The notes beneath the pieces were generated by a model. It was not told where the DNA came from. It saw nothing but the letters and a program-made list of their open reading frames with translations, and ran no database searches. From Pasteurella atlantica (GTDB lineage: Bacteria > Pseudomonadota > Gammaproteobacteria > Enterobacterales > Pasteurellaceae): 64,000 nucleotides of DNA. Location: the NCBI RefSeq assembly GCF_963693435.1, contig NZ_OY856306.1, forward strand, positions 930,001-994,000, given 5' to 3'. A program made the position numbers and the translations under genes. Below, piece after piece: positions 17,612 through 25,644 of this stretch (the stretch's first letter is position 1; each line of letters opens with the position of its first letter).

Positions 17612-19465
17612 ATGGCATTATTACAAATTACAGAACCGGGTCAAAGTGTTGAACCACATCAAGTAAAATTGGCGGTGGGGATTGATTTAGGCACAACAAA
17701 TTCGTTGGTGGCAAGTGTACGCAGTGGGCAAGCAACGATTTTAAATGATAAACAAGAGCGAGCGTTAATTCCGTCTATCGTACATTATGCGGATGAGAAA
17801 AAATTGATTGGCTATGAAGCCTTTGAAAAAGCGAGTGTCGATCCACAAAATACAGTTATTTCTGTGAAACGTTTGATTGGGCGTAGTCTAAGCGATATTC
17901 AGCAACGTTACCCTAAATTACCTTATCAGTTTACAGAAAGCGATAATGGATTACCGTTATTACAAACCCGTCAAGGTAACAAAAGCCCTGTTGAGATTTC
18001 AAGTGATATTTTAAGTCATCTTAATTATATTGCTGAACAGCGTTTAGCGGGCGAATTATCCGGCGTGGTAATTACTGTGCCAGCCTATTTTGATGATGCA
18101 CAACGTCAAAGCACCAAAGACGCCGCTCGTTTAGTAGGCTTAAATGTATTACGTCTGTTAAATGAACCAACGGCAGCAGCGATTGCTTATGGTTTGGATA
18201 GCGGACAAGAAGGTGTGATTGCCGTTTACGATTTAGGCGGCGGTACTTTTGATATTTCGATTTTACGCCTATCTCGTGGCGTATTTGAAGTGCTAGCGAC
18301 GGGGGGCGATACCGCATTAGGTGGCGATGATTTTGATCATCTAATTGCAAATTGGATCGTGGAACAATCTCAGATTGCACCACAAAATAATACTGAACAA
18401 CGAGATTTATTAACCCTTGCAACCCAAATTAAAATCGCATTAAGTGAGCAAGAAACCGCAACGATTAGTTGGAAAGCGTGGCAAGGCGAATTATTAAAAT
18501 TGCAATTTTCTGATCTAATCGCACCGCTTGTAAAACGCTCATTGATGACTTGTCGTCGTGCGTTAAAAGATGCTCAAATTTCTAATGATGAAGTGCAACA
18601 AGTCGTAATGGTGGGCGGTTCAACCCGTGTGCCTTATGTACGTGAAAAAGTGGGCGAATTTTTTGGAAAAACACCGCTAACCTCCATCGATCCTGATAAA
18701 GTAGTGGCACTTGGGGCAGCAATTCAAGCGGATATTTTAGTGGGTAATAAACCTGATTCGGATATGTTATTGCTTGATGTTGTACCACTTTCATTAGGCA
18801 TTGAAACAATGGGCGGATTAGTGGAAAAAATCATTCCACGCAACACCACCATTCCTGTGGCAAAAGCCCAAGAATTTACCACCTTTAAAGATGGACAAAC
18901 TGCAATGACGGTTCATGTGGTGCAAGGCGAACGTGAGTTAGTGGCAGATTGTCGCTCATTAGGGCGTTTTACATTGCATGGCATTCCACCGATGGTGGCG
19001 GGTGCAGCACATATTCGTGTGACTTATCAAGTGGATGCTGATGGCTTATTAAGTGTAACCGCAATGGAGAAATCCACCAAAGTACAAGCCTCAATTCAAA
19101 TTAAACCCTCTTATGGGTTAAGCGATGATGAAATCACCCAGATGATCAAATCGTCTTTTGAGAATGCGAAACAAGACATTACGGCTCGTGAATTAGCAGA
19201 ACAGCGAGTAGAGGCGGATCGTGTGATTGAAAGCGTGATTAACGCATTAAAAGCAGACGGTGTGGAATTATTAAGTGAAGCTGAATTTCATCAAATTGAA
19301 CAGGTGTTAGCCGAATTGATTGAAATTAAAAAAGGCGAAGATCGTAGTTTGATTGCTCAGGGAATTAAAAAAGTCGATTTAGCCACGCAAGAATTTGCGG
19401 CACGACGAATGAATGCGTCTGTGAATAAAGCATTAACAGGAAAATCTGTTAGTGAAGTTGAATAG
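17612..19465 (+). CDS. hscA: Fe-S specialised Hsp70 chaperone HscA
   Basis: A 617-residue Hsp70 of the HscA type (E. coli 616). ATPase signatures are [13 protein letters not shown] (about residues 23-35), [12 protein letters not shown] and [15 protein letters not shown]; the substrate domain follows from about residue 385. HscA pulls IscU off its cluster in an ATP cycle driven by HscB. The short N-terminal extension before the first motif is typical of HscA, not DnaK. A ribosome site AAGAGAA precedes the ATG; fdx begins 15 bases after the stop. Confidence 0.96.
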   Translation: MALLQITEPGQSVEPHQVKLAVGIDLGTTNSLVASVRSGQATILNDKQERALIPSIVHYADEKKLIGYEAFEKASVDPQNTVISVKRLIGRSLSDIQQRYPKLPYQFTESDNGLPLLQTRQGNKSPVEISSDILSHLNYIAEQRLAGELSGVVITVPAYFDDAQRQSTKDAARLVGLNVLRLLNEPTAAAIAYGLDSGQEGVIAVYDLGGGTFDISILRLSRGVFEVLATGGDTALGGDDFDHLIANWIVEQSQIAPQNNTEQRDLLTLATQIKIALSEQETATISWKAWQGELLKLQFSDLIAPLVKRSLMTCRRALKDAQISNDEVQQVVMVGGSTRVPYVREKVGEFFGKTPLTSIDPDKVVALGAAIQADILVGNKPDSDMLLLDVVPLSLGIETMGGLVEKIIPRNTTIPVAKAQEFTTFKDGQTAMTVHVVQGERELVADCRSLGRFTLHGIPPMVAGAAHIRVTYQVDADGLLSVTAMEKSTKVQASIQIKPSYGLSDDEITQMIKSSFENAKQDITARELAEQRVEADRVIESVINALKADGVELLSEAEFHQIEQVLAELIEIKKGEDRSLIAQGIKKVDLATQEFAARRMNASVNKALTGKSVSEVE

Positions 19466-19480
19466 TATAAAGGAAAGAAA

Positions 19481-19822
19481 ATGCCAAAAATAGTCGTTTT
19501 ACCCCACGAAGATCTTTGCCCAGAGGGTGATGTAATTGAAGCAAAAGAGGGCGATAACTTACTCAATTTAATGTTAGATAAACATATTGAAGTGGATCAC
19601 GCCTGTGAAAAATCCTGTGCTTGTACTACTTGCCACTTGATTATTCGTGAAGGCTTTGATTCATTAAATGAAGCCAGCGATCTGGAAGAAGATATGCTTG
19701 ATAAAGCGTGGGGCTTGGAAATGGATAGCCGTTTGGGTTGTCAATGTATTGTGGGCGATGAAGATTTAGTGGTAGAAATTCCAAAATATACCTTAAATCA
19801 CGCCAAAGAAGCGGATCACTAA
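19481..19822 (+). CDS. fdx: [2Fe-2S] ferredoxin of the isc operon
   Basis: A 113-residue adrenodoxin-type ferredoxin that donates electrons during cluster assembly. The four ligand cysteines are in CEKSCACTTCH (first three) and LGCQCIV (fourth), with the acidic partner surface EDMLDKAWGLE between. AAGGAAAG ribosome site; iscX follows nine bases after the stop. Confidence 0.96.
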   Translation: MPKIVVLPHEDLCPEGDVIEAKEGDNLLNLMLDKHIEVDHACEKSCACTTCHLIIREGFDSLNEASDLEEDMLDKAWGLEMDSRLGCQCIVGDEDLVVEIPKYTLNHAKEADH

Positions 19823-19831
19823 GGAAGAGTA

Positions 19832-20035
19832 ATGAAATTAACTTGGCAAGATACACAAGACATAGCAATCGAACTTTATGAACGCGATCCTGATTTAGAT
19901 CCAAAAACAGTACGTTTTACGGATATGCACCGTTGGATTTGTGAGTTAGAGGGATTTGATGATGATCCACAAAAATCGAATGAGAAAATTTTAGAGTCTA
20001 TTTTATTAAAATGGCTTGATGAATATGATGAGTAA
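19832..20035 (+). CDS. iscX: IscX, small acidic Fe-S assembly protein
   Basis: A 67-residue protein with the family layout: [24 protein letters not shown], then [16 protein letters not shown] and a C-terminal [10 protein letters not shown]. IscX binds IscS and modulates the rate of cluster formation with iron. AAGGAAGAG ribosome site. Last gene of the operon, closed by a perfect hairpin 30 bases on. Confidence 0.95.
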   Translation: MKLTWQDTQDIAIELYERDPDLDPKTVRFTDMHRWICELEGFDDDPQKSNEKILESILLKWLDEYDE

Positions 20036-20067
20036 ATTTGTAAATTCAATATTCAGTATTCAGTATT

Positions 20068-20095
20068 GAGACAGGGTATAACGATACCCTGTCTC
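20068..20095. terminator. isc operon terminator / GAGACAGGG palindrome copy 2
   Basis: GAGACAGGGTAT (20068-20079) and ATACCCTGTCTC (20084-20095) form a perfect 12-pair stem with an AACG loop. It lies between the convergent iscX and the small minus-strand membrane gene, and shares its core with the hairpin at 16846-16867. Tandem ATTCAGT copies (20049-20066) precede it. Confidence 0.8.
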
Positions 20096-20112
20096 CCTGT
20101 GATTACAAAGAA

Positions 20113-20334
20113 TTATTTTTTAGCTTTTAATTCTTTAAATATATAATAACTATTAATGCAGGCAACAAAAATGTTTAAGCCTACCACTGGGTAAGATTTA
20201 AGTAGTAACCCATAAATCATAAATAAAATACACCCAATAGTATTAACAAAACGTAATTTAGTCACATCTTTAAGTAAGAAAGAGCAAGACACGGTAAGCA
20301 TTGCCGCATAGCCTAAAATTTCAATATAGTTCAT
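20113..20334 (-). CDS. Small YgjV/SemiSWEET-like membrane protein
   Basis: A 73-residue protein with three hydrophobic stretches (about 5-22, 28-45 and 47-65) and the pattern LRFVNTIGCILFMIYGLLLK. This resembles the half-transporter fold of YgjV/SemiSWEET-type proteins; the assignment is by pattern only. The ATG at 20334 has AGAGA upstream. It is a single gene between the isc terminator and truA. No substrate can be inferred. Confidence 0.55.
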   Translation of the reverse strand: MNYIEILGYAAMLTVSCSFLLKDVTKLRFVNTIGCILFMIYGLLLKSYPVVGLNIFVACINSYYIFKELKAKK

Positions 20335-20432
20335 TTTTAATTCTCTTAATAAAAAATAGGTGACCATTATAAAGACATTTGTAACATATTGAAATAGTTA
20401 TACAAAATAGCAAAGGTTTGCGTAATAAAAAC

Positions 20433-21212
20433 TTATAAAAATAATGGACCTAATGGCGTTTTTGGGATATTAAACTGTTCTGGATAATGCACATCAACCA
20501 AATATAACCCTGCTGCTTTTGCGGTTGGAGCAGCTAATTGTCGATCTTTTTGTTCAAGTAACCATTTGATCCATTCAGGTTCTTGATTTTCACAACCTAC
20601 TTCAATTAAACTCCCCACAATATTTCTGACCATATGATGTACAAAAGCATTCGCTTGGATATCAATAATCACAAATTGCCCATTATGAGTGACAATTAAA
20701 TGATGAATATTACGATTTGGGCTATTTGACTGACACTGTGCGGCACGAAATGAGCTAAAATCATTTTCACCCAACAGAAATTGTCCCGCTTGGTGCATTT
20801 TTTGATGATCAAGTGGAACATTATAATGGGATATCCCCTTTGGCAGGATTGCAGAGCGAAGGTTATTATTATAGATAATATAACGATAACGGCGAGCTGT
20901 AGCACTAAAACGAGCGTGAAAATCGGGTTCAACGTCAATAGACCATTTAACAGAAATATCATCAGGTAGGTGAGCATTCGTTCCAAAACACCAGCTTTTT
21001 AAAGGACGATTCACATCTGTTTCAAAATGCACTACCTGTCCTGTACTGTGAACTCCAGAGTCAGTACGTCCTGCACAAAATACCTCAATTGGAGAATTGG
21101 CAATAATAGATAATGCTTTTTCTAATTGTTCTTGAACACTGATAACAGATTGTTGCTTCTGCCAACCAAAATAACGACTTCCGTCATACTCAATACCTAA
21201 TGCAATTTTCAT
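20433..21212 (-). CDS. truA: tRNA pseudouridine(38-40) synthase
   Basis: A 259-residue TruA enzyme that modifies U38-U40 in the anticodon arm of tRNAs. N-terminus [20 protein letters not shown]; the catalytic Asp lies in [18 protein letters not shown]. The RRYRYIIYN and [13 protein letters not shown] blocks match the family. Length is slightly under E. coli TruA (270). Read on the minus strand, divergent from the cNMP/CBS protein. The 239-base gap holds one USS (ACAAGCGGT, 21252-21260) and AT-rich promoter DNA. Confidence 0.95.
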   Translation of the reverse strand: MKIALGIEYDGSRYFGWQKQQSVISVQEQLEKALSIIANSPIEVFCAGRTDSGVHSTGQVVHFETDVNRPLKSWCFGTNAHLPDDISVKWSIDVEPDFHARFSATARRYRYIIYNNNLRSAILPKGISHYNVPLDHQKMHQAGQFLLGENDFSSFRAAQCQSNSPNRNIHHLIVTHNGQFVIIDIQANAFVHHMVRNIVGSLIEVGCENQEPEWIKWLLEQKDRQLAAPTAKAAGLYLVDVHYPEQFNIPKTPLGPLFL

Positions 21213-21451
21213 TTGAATTTATTAAATTATTAACAATAAAAGATATTGTACTACAAGCGGTATGATTTTTTGAGATTTTTGCAATTTTTTACCTCACTTT
21301 TTGAGTATACCAATTGGAGGGGGAAATAACGACTTTCACATACGATCTTGTCTTGAGAAAAACAACATTAAATTAAATTTAATCTAAAAATAGTCTCGTT
21401 ATGAAAAGATCGTTATACTATACTTTATTTGTTACTTTTTAGGACAGAAAT

Positions 21452-23338
21452 ATGATGGAAATTGAACTACTTGAAATCAAAAACTTTCTAGCACAGCTCG
21501 CTCCTTTTGATGAATTGCCAGAAGAAGCACTCAATGAATTAGCCCATAATATAGAAATTCGTTATTTTCGTGCTGAAACACCGATTTTAACTTATAATGC
21601 AGACATTGACTCACTCTATGTAATGCGTAGTGGTGTAGTTGAGGTTTATCGTCGCAGTGGCAAACTGTATAACCGAATGACAGAAGGACAAATCTTTGGT
21701 CAAATGGGACTCTTTATGAATAATAAAGTGCGTTTTCCTGTTACGGCGATTGAAGATACCCTTGCTTATTGCATTCCTGCTGAAATTTTTCATCGCTATT
21801 GCAATGATTATGAAGTCTTCGCTGATTTTATGGAAGTGGAAGGTACTCAGCGTTTAAGCCAAGTGATTTCTAATAGTGAAAATGATCTTACCCAATCTAA
21901 AGTAAAAACCTTAATTACTCGCCCAGCAGTTATTGTAGATCAAAATACATCAATTACAGATACCGCGGCTTGTATGAAAGAAGAAAATGTTTCAGCCGTA
22001 TTAATCGCAAATTCAGCAATTAAAGAGACGAATGAAGATGATGATATCGATCCATTTGTGGGTATTATTACCGATCGAGATTTGTGTACTCGAGTGTTAG
22101 CAGAAAAAATTGATCCTGCCACATCCATTAGTGAAGTCGTATCACCAAGCTTATACTGTCTAGATGGTAATGCTTATGTGTATGAAGCAATGATGACAAT
22201 GCTCCGTTATAATATTAACCACTTGCCTATTATGAATAAAGGTGAGGCAATTGGTATTATTTCCAATACCGATTTACTCCGTCACGAATCGCAAAATAGT
22301 CTGTTGATTGTAAACAGCATTTTCCAACAGAATAGTATTGAAGAATTAGCTATTATTGCAGGGCAAGTGAAAGATTGCTTTGTACGAATGGTACAAGAAG
22401 AAGCCAATTCACATATGGTTGGATCTGCAATGGCAGTGATTGGACGTAGTTTCAAACAGCGTTTAGCTGAACTTGCCGAAGAAAAATTAGGTACAGCACC
22501 AATTCCTTATTGCCTATTAGCCTTAGGTTCAATGGCTCGTGATGAACAGCTTATTGTTACCGATCAAGATAATGCGTTGATCCTTGATGAGAGCTACGAT
22601 CCAAAATTACATAATGATTATTTTGAACAATTCTCACATTTTATTTGCGACGGCTTAGCGGCTTGTGGCTATACTTATTGCACTGGCGATATTATGGCAA
22701 CCAACCCTGAATGGCGTAAAACCCTAAGCGAATGGAAAGAAACCTTTGTCGATTGGATCGATAATCCCAATCCAAAAGCCTTACTAAATAGCTCAATTTT
22801 CTTTGATTTAGACGGCGTTTATGGTCGTACTAAGTGGGCAGAACAGCTATATAGCTTCGTCGTACAACGTGCCAGAAAAAATAATGTTTTCTTAGGGGCA
22901 TTAGCTCACACAGCAGGGCTACGCACTCCACCACTGGGTTTCTTTAAAAATTTTGTAATGGAAAATGACGGTCGTCATCAAAAATCGATCAACCTAAAAC
23001 GTCGAGGCACAGCCCCACTGGCAGACTTAATACGTGTTCACGCTCTATCCATCGGATCATTAGCTAAAAACTCCTTTGAGCGTTTAGAAAATATTATTGA
23101 AGCAGGTATTTTGCCACGTAATCAAGGGCAAGATTTACAAAATGCGTTAGAATTATTGTCAATTGTACGTATTCGTCATCAAGCCAATGATATCTTAGAA
23201 GATCTTGAACCTGATAATAATATCGAACCTGAAGCAATGTCAGATTTTGAACGCCGTAATTTAAAAGATGCCTTTTTGGTGCTAAGTAATGCCCAAAAAT
23301 TCATTAAATTCCGCTATCCGCCAAGACGTAAATATTAA
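21452..23338 (+). CDS. cNMP-binding / CBS / DUF294 nucleotidyltransferase-like signalling protein
   Basis: A 628-residue soluble protein with, in order, a cyclic-nucleotide-binding beta-roll (about residues 18-135, GQIFGQMGLF), two CBS repeats (about 150-290, GIITDRDLCTRV and GIISNTDLL), a GlnD-like nucleotidyltransferase domain (about 320-460, LALGSMARDEQLIVTDQDNALI) and a C-terminal helical domain. The acidic pair of the transferase motif is kept. Family members are presumed regulators that sense nucleotides and may nucleotidylate a partner; none is identified here. The exonuclease gene starts eight bases after its stop, implying one transcript. Confidence 0.85.
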   Translation: MMEIELLEIKNFLAQLAPFDELPEEALNELAHNIEIRYFRAETPILTYNADIDSLYVMRSGVVEVYRRSGKLYNRMTEGQIFGQMGLFMNNKVRFPVTAIEDTLAYCIPAEIFHRYCNDYEVFADFMEVEGTQRLSQVISNSENDLTQSKVKTLITRPAVIVDQNTSITDTAACMKEENVSAVLIANSAIKETNEDDDIDPFVGIITDRDLCTRVLAEKIDPATSISEVVSPSLYCLDGNAYVYEAMMTMLRYNINHLPIMNKGEAIGIISNTDLLRHESQNSLLIVNSIFQQNSIEELAIIAGQVKDCFVRMVQEEANSHMVGSAMAVIGRSFKQRLAELAEEKLGTAPIPYCLLALGSMARDEQLIVTDQDNALILDESYDPKLHNDYFEQFSHFICDGLAACGYTYCTGDIMATNPEWRKTLSEWKETFVDWIDNPNPKALLNSSIFFDLDGVYGRTKWAEQLYSFVVQRARKNNVFLGALAHTAGLRTPPLGFFKNFVMENDGRHQKSINLKRRGTAPLADLIRVHALSIGSLAKNSFERLENIIEAGILPRNQGQDLQNALELLSIVRIRHQANDILEDLEPDNNIEPEAMSDFERRNLKDAFLVLSNAQKFIKFRYPPRRKY

Positions 23339-23346
23339 GGGGAAAT

Positions 23347-24078
23347 ATGACAGCACAACAAAACTTGATTATCCCTGATAGCCAAATCCCTGACAATTGG
23401 CAGGATTATTATCAACAGCAAGCCCAACAGGTAAAAAATCCACTACTAAAAGAATTTTACCAAGCAGGCGTAATCGACGAAAACACACCTCTCAAAGACG
23501 TAGATTTTGTGGCACTCGATTTTGAAACTACCGGCTTAGATGCCACCGTTGATGATATTGTGAGTATCGGCTTAATTCCTTTTGACTTGAAAAGCATTTA
23601 TTGTAACCAAGCCAAACATTGGATTGTCCGCCCAAAACAAGAACTTGAAGAAGAATCAGTGGTAATTCACGGCATTACCCACAGCGACATTTCTGACGCG
23701 CCTGATTTACGCAAAGTGTTAGATGATTTGCTAACAATCCTTGCCAATAAAATTGTGGTGGTGCATTACCGTCCAATTGAACGTCAGTTTTTTAATTCTG
23801 CTTTAATGGTGAGAATTAAGGAGGGAATTCTGTTTCCCGTTGTTGATACTATGCAGATCGAAGGTAATGTTCAATATGAAAAAAGAACGTGGTTGGATAA
23901 ATTACTCAGCAAAAAAATGCCCTCAGTCCGCCTTGCTAACAGCCGTACTCGCTACGGTTTACCGCCCTATACGGCTCACAATGCGTTAATTGATTCCATC
24001 GCCACCGCCGAATTATTCCAAGCCCAAATCAGCCATCATTTCTCGCCTGATATGACGGTCGGGGAATTGTGGCGGTAG
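23347..24078 (+). CDS. DnaQ-like DEDDh 3'-5' exonuclease
   Basis: A 243-residue exonuclease-fold protein. Motif I is VALDFETTGLDA, the EXOII region includes VVVHYRPIERQF, and motif III is HNALIDSIATAELF with the His of the DEDDh class. An N-terminal extension of about 50 residues precedes the fold. It resembles the epsilon-type exonucleases that travel with the cNMP/CBS/nucleotidyltransferase gene in many proteobacteria. It is not the replicative epsilon by length or context, but which nucleic acid it trims is unknown. Confidence 0.85.
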   Translation: MTAQQNLIIPDSQIPDNWQDYYQQQAQQVKNPLLKEFYQAGVIDENTPLKDVDFVALDFETTGLDATVDDIVSIGLIPFDLKSIYCNQAKHWIVRPKQELEEESVVIHGITHSDISDAPDLRKVLDDLLTILANKIVVVHYRPIERQFFNSALMVRIKEGILFPVVDTMQIEGNVQYEKRTWLDKLLSKKMPSVRLANSRTRYGLPPYTAHNALIDSIATAELFQAQISHHFSPDMTVGELWR

Positions 24079-24170
24079 TTTTTTTATGTGGATAAAATAA
24101 TCAATAAAGTTAAAAATTTGTAATGCTTTATTTTCAATAAATAAAGAATATGGTATATTTAAAAATTGTT

Positions 24171-24211
24171 TATAATATTCTCATTTTCATTTGTAAATGA
24201 GAATAGTTAAG
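24171..24211 (+). promoter_or_regulatory. ybfE-fldA-fur promoter with Fur-like dyad
   Basis: A TATAAT (24171-24176) is followed by an exact inverted repeat, ATTCTCATTT (24177-24186) and AAATGAGAAT (24195-24204). The right half extended to 24193-24211 agrees with the 19-bp Fur consensus at 12 positions by eye. It overlaps the expected transcript start, so it looks like a repressor site. Fur is the natural candidate because fur is the third gene, but that is inference. Confidence 0.5.
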
Positions 24212-24226
24212 TAGTATTATGGTATA

Positions 24227-24511
24227 ATGGCAAAACAAGATGTAGATTGTATCACGTTAGACTTATTTGCATCATCTCCCAAAGTAGGACGTCCTCGTTG
24301 TAGTTCGTTAAGTCGAGAGCAGCAAATAAGAGTGAATAAACGTAATCAATTGAGACGAGATCGCTCGTGTGGTTTAAAGCGAGTGGAGTTAAAGTTGCAT
24401 TCTGATCTTGTTTTAGCGTTAGAAAAACTCTCAAATGAGCAAAATGTAACTCGTAGTCAGCTCATTCAAAATATTTTGAATGACTATATTGATAAACAGT
24501 GTGTTGATTAA
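24227..24511 (+). CDS. ybfE: LexA-regulated-protein family (YbfE-like)
   Basis: A 94-residue basic protein with the C-terminal ribbon-helix-helix-like pattern KRVELKLHSDLVLALEKLSNEQNVTRSQLIQNIL, matching the YbfE family that precedes fldA-fur in gamma-proteobacteria. The N-terminus is a charged, probably disordered arm (SLSREQQIRVNKRNQLRRDRS). The role is unknown; the name comes from a LexA box in E. coli, and no SOS box is seen here. fldA begins 28 bases after the stop. Confidence 0.75.
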   Translation: MAKQDVDCITLDLFASSPKVGRPRCSSLSREQQIRVNKRNQLRRDRSCGLKRVELKLHSDLVLALEKLSNEQNVTRSQLIQNILNDYIDKQCVD

Positions 24512-24538
24512 AGGTTAATAGAATAAATAGGAAATAAA

Positions 24539-25063
24539 ATGGCAGTTGTTGGTTTATTTTACGGTAGTGATACGGGTAATACTGAAGCCGTATCAAAAAT
24601 GATTCAAGGGCAATTAGGTGCAAATCTTGTTGCAGTACACGACATTGCAAAAAGTACTAAGGAAGATATAGAAGCCTATGATTTCTTATTAATTGGTATT
24701 CCAACTTGGTATTATGGTGAGTCTCAAGCGGATTGGGATGACTTTATGCCAACTTTACAGGAAATTGATTTCTCAGGAAAAATCATTGGTATTTTTGGTT
24801 GTGGCGATCAAGAAGATTATGCGGAATATTTTTGTGATGCGATGGGCACGGTGCGTGATGTTGTTGAACAAAATGGCGGTGTTATTGTTGGGCATTGGTC
24901 AACAGAAGGTTATAATTTTGAAGTTTCTCAAGCATTAGTGGATGAAAATACCTTTGTTGGATTATGTATTGATGAAGATCGTCAACCAGAATTAACAGAA
25001 CAACGAGTACAGAAATGGTGTGAACAATTAAATGATGAAATGTGTCTTTCATCATTAGCTTAA
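24539..25063 (+). CDS. fldA: Flavodoxin
   Basis: A 174-residue long-chain flavodoxin, an FMN electron carrier. The phosphate-binding loop is YGSDTGNTEA (about residues 8-17), the FMN isoalloxazine loops include IPTWYYGESQADWDDF and FGCGDQEDY, and the long-chain insertion is present. AGGAAAT precedes the ATG. It lies between ybfE and fur, the conserved order, in which Fur-linked control of fldA allows a ferredoxin substitute under iron limitation. Confidence 0.96.
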   Translation: MAVVGLFYGSDTGNTEAVSKMIQGQLGANLVAVHDIAKSTKEDIEAYDFLLIGIPTWYYGESQADWDDFMPTLQEIDFSGKIIGIFGCGDQEDYAEYFCDAMGTVRDVVEQNGGVIVGHWSTEGYNFEVSQALVDENTFVGLCIDEDRQPELTEQRVQKWCEQLNDEMCLSSLA

Positions 25064-25086
25064 TGATTATAAATAAGGAGCATAAA

Positions 25087-25539
25087 ATGTCGGAACAATC
25101 TGAACAAAATAAAGAGCTACTGAAAAAAGTGGGTCTGAAAATTACAGAACCACGATTAACTATTCTTGCATTAATGCAAGATTCTCGTGAAAATATGCAA
25201 CATTTTGCAGCAGAAGACATTTATAAACTTCTCTTAGAACATAAATCTGAGGTTGGTTTAGCGACCGTGTACCGAGTGTTAAATCAATTTGAAGAGGTCG
25301 GTATCTTAACTCGTCATAGTTTTGATTCTAATAAAGCCGTTTTTGAGTTGAATTATGATCATCAACACGATCATATTATTTGTAAAGATTGTGGTAAGGT
25401 GTTTGAATTTAAAGATGACGAGATTGAGCGTCGTCAAAGAGAAATTAGTCAAAAACACGGTATTGAACTTGAAAAACATAGTCTTTATCTTTATGGAACT
25501 TGCAGTGATCTAAGTCATTGTGATAATAAAGAAAAATAG
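25087..25539 (+). CDS. fur: Ferric uptake regulator
   Basis: A 150-residue Fur protein. The DNA-binding domain includes LKKVGLKITEPRLTIL and GLATVYRVLNQFEEVG; the metal sites include HQHDH and the CKDCGK pair, with further cysteines in YGTCSDLSHC. Iron-loaded Fur represses iron uptake genes. AAGGAG lies eight bases before the ATG at 25087; the in-frame ATG at 25042 lies inside fldA and lacks support. Third gene after ybfE and fldA. Confidence 0.96.
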   Translation: MSEQSEQNKELLKKVGLKITEPRLTILALMQDSRENMQHFAAEDIYKLLLEHKSEVGLATVYRVLNQFEEVGILTRHSFDSNKAVFELNYDHQHDHIICKDCGKVFEFKDDEIERRQREISQKHGIELEKHSLYLYGTCSDLSHCDNKEK

Positions 25540-25576
25540 TATTTTTTATTCTCTTTATACTTAATTATTTGAGCAT

Positions 25577-25619
25577 AAGCGGTGAGATTTTGTAAATAAA
25601 TTACAAGATCGTACCGCTT
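25577..25619 (+). terminator. Inverted USS hairpin after fur
   Basis: AAGCGGTGAGATTTTGTAA and a near-complement ending ACCGCTT (25614-25619 region) form an imperfect stem, followed by CTATTGTTTTATTT. A likely terminator made of two opposed USS cores. Confidence 0.65.
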
Positions 25620-25644
25620 CTATTGTTTTATTTGGTACCCATTT

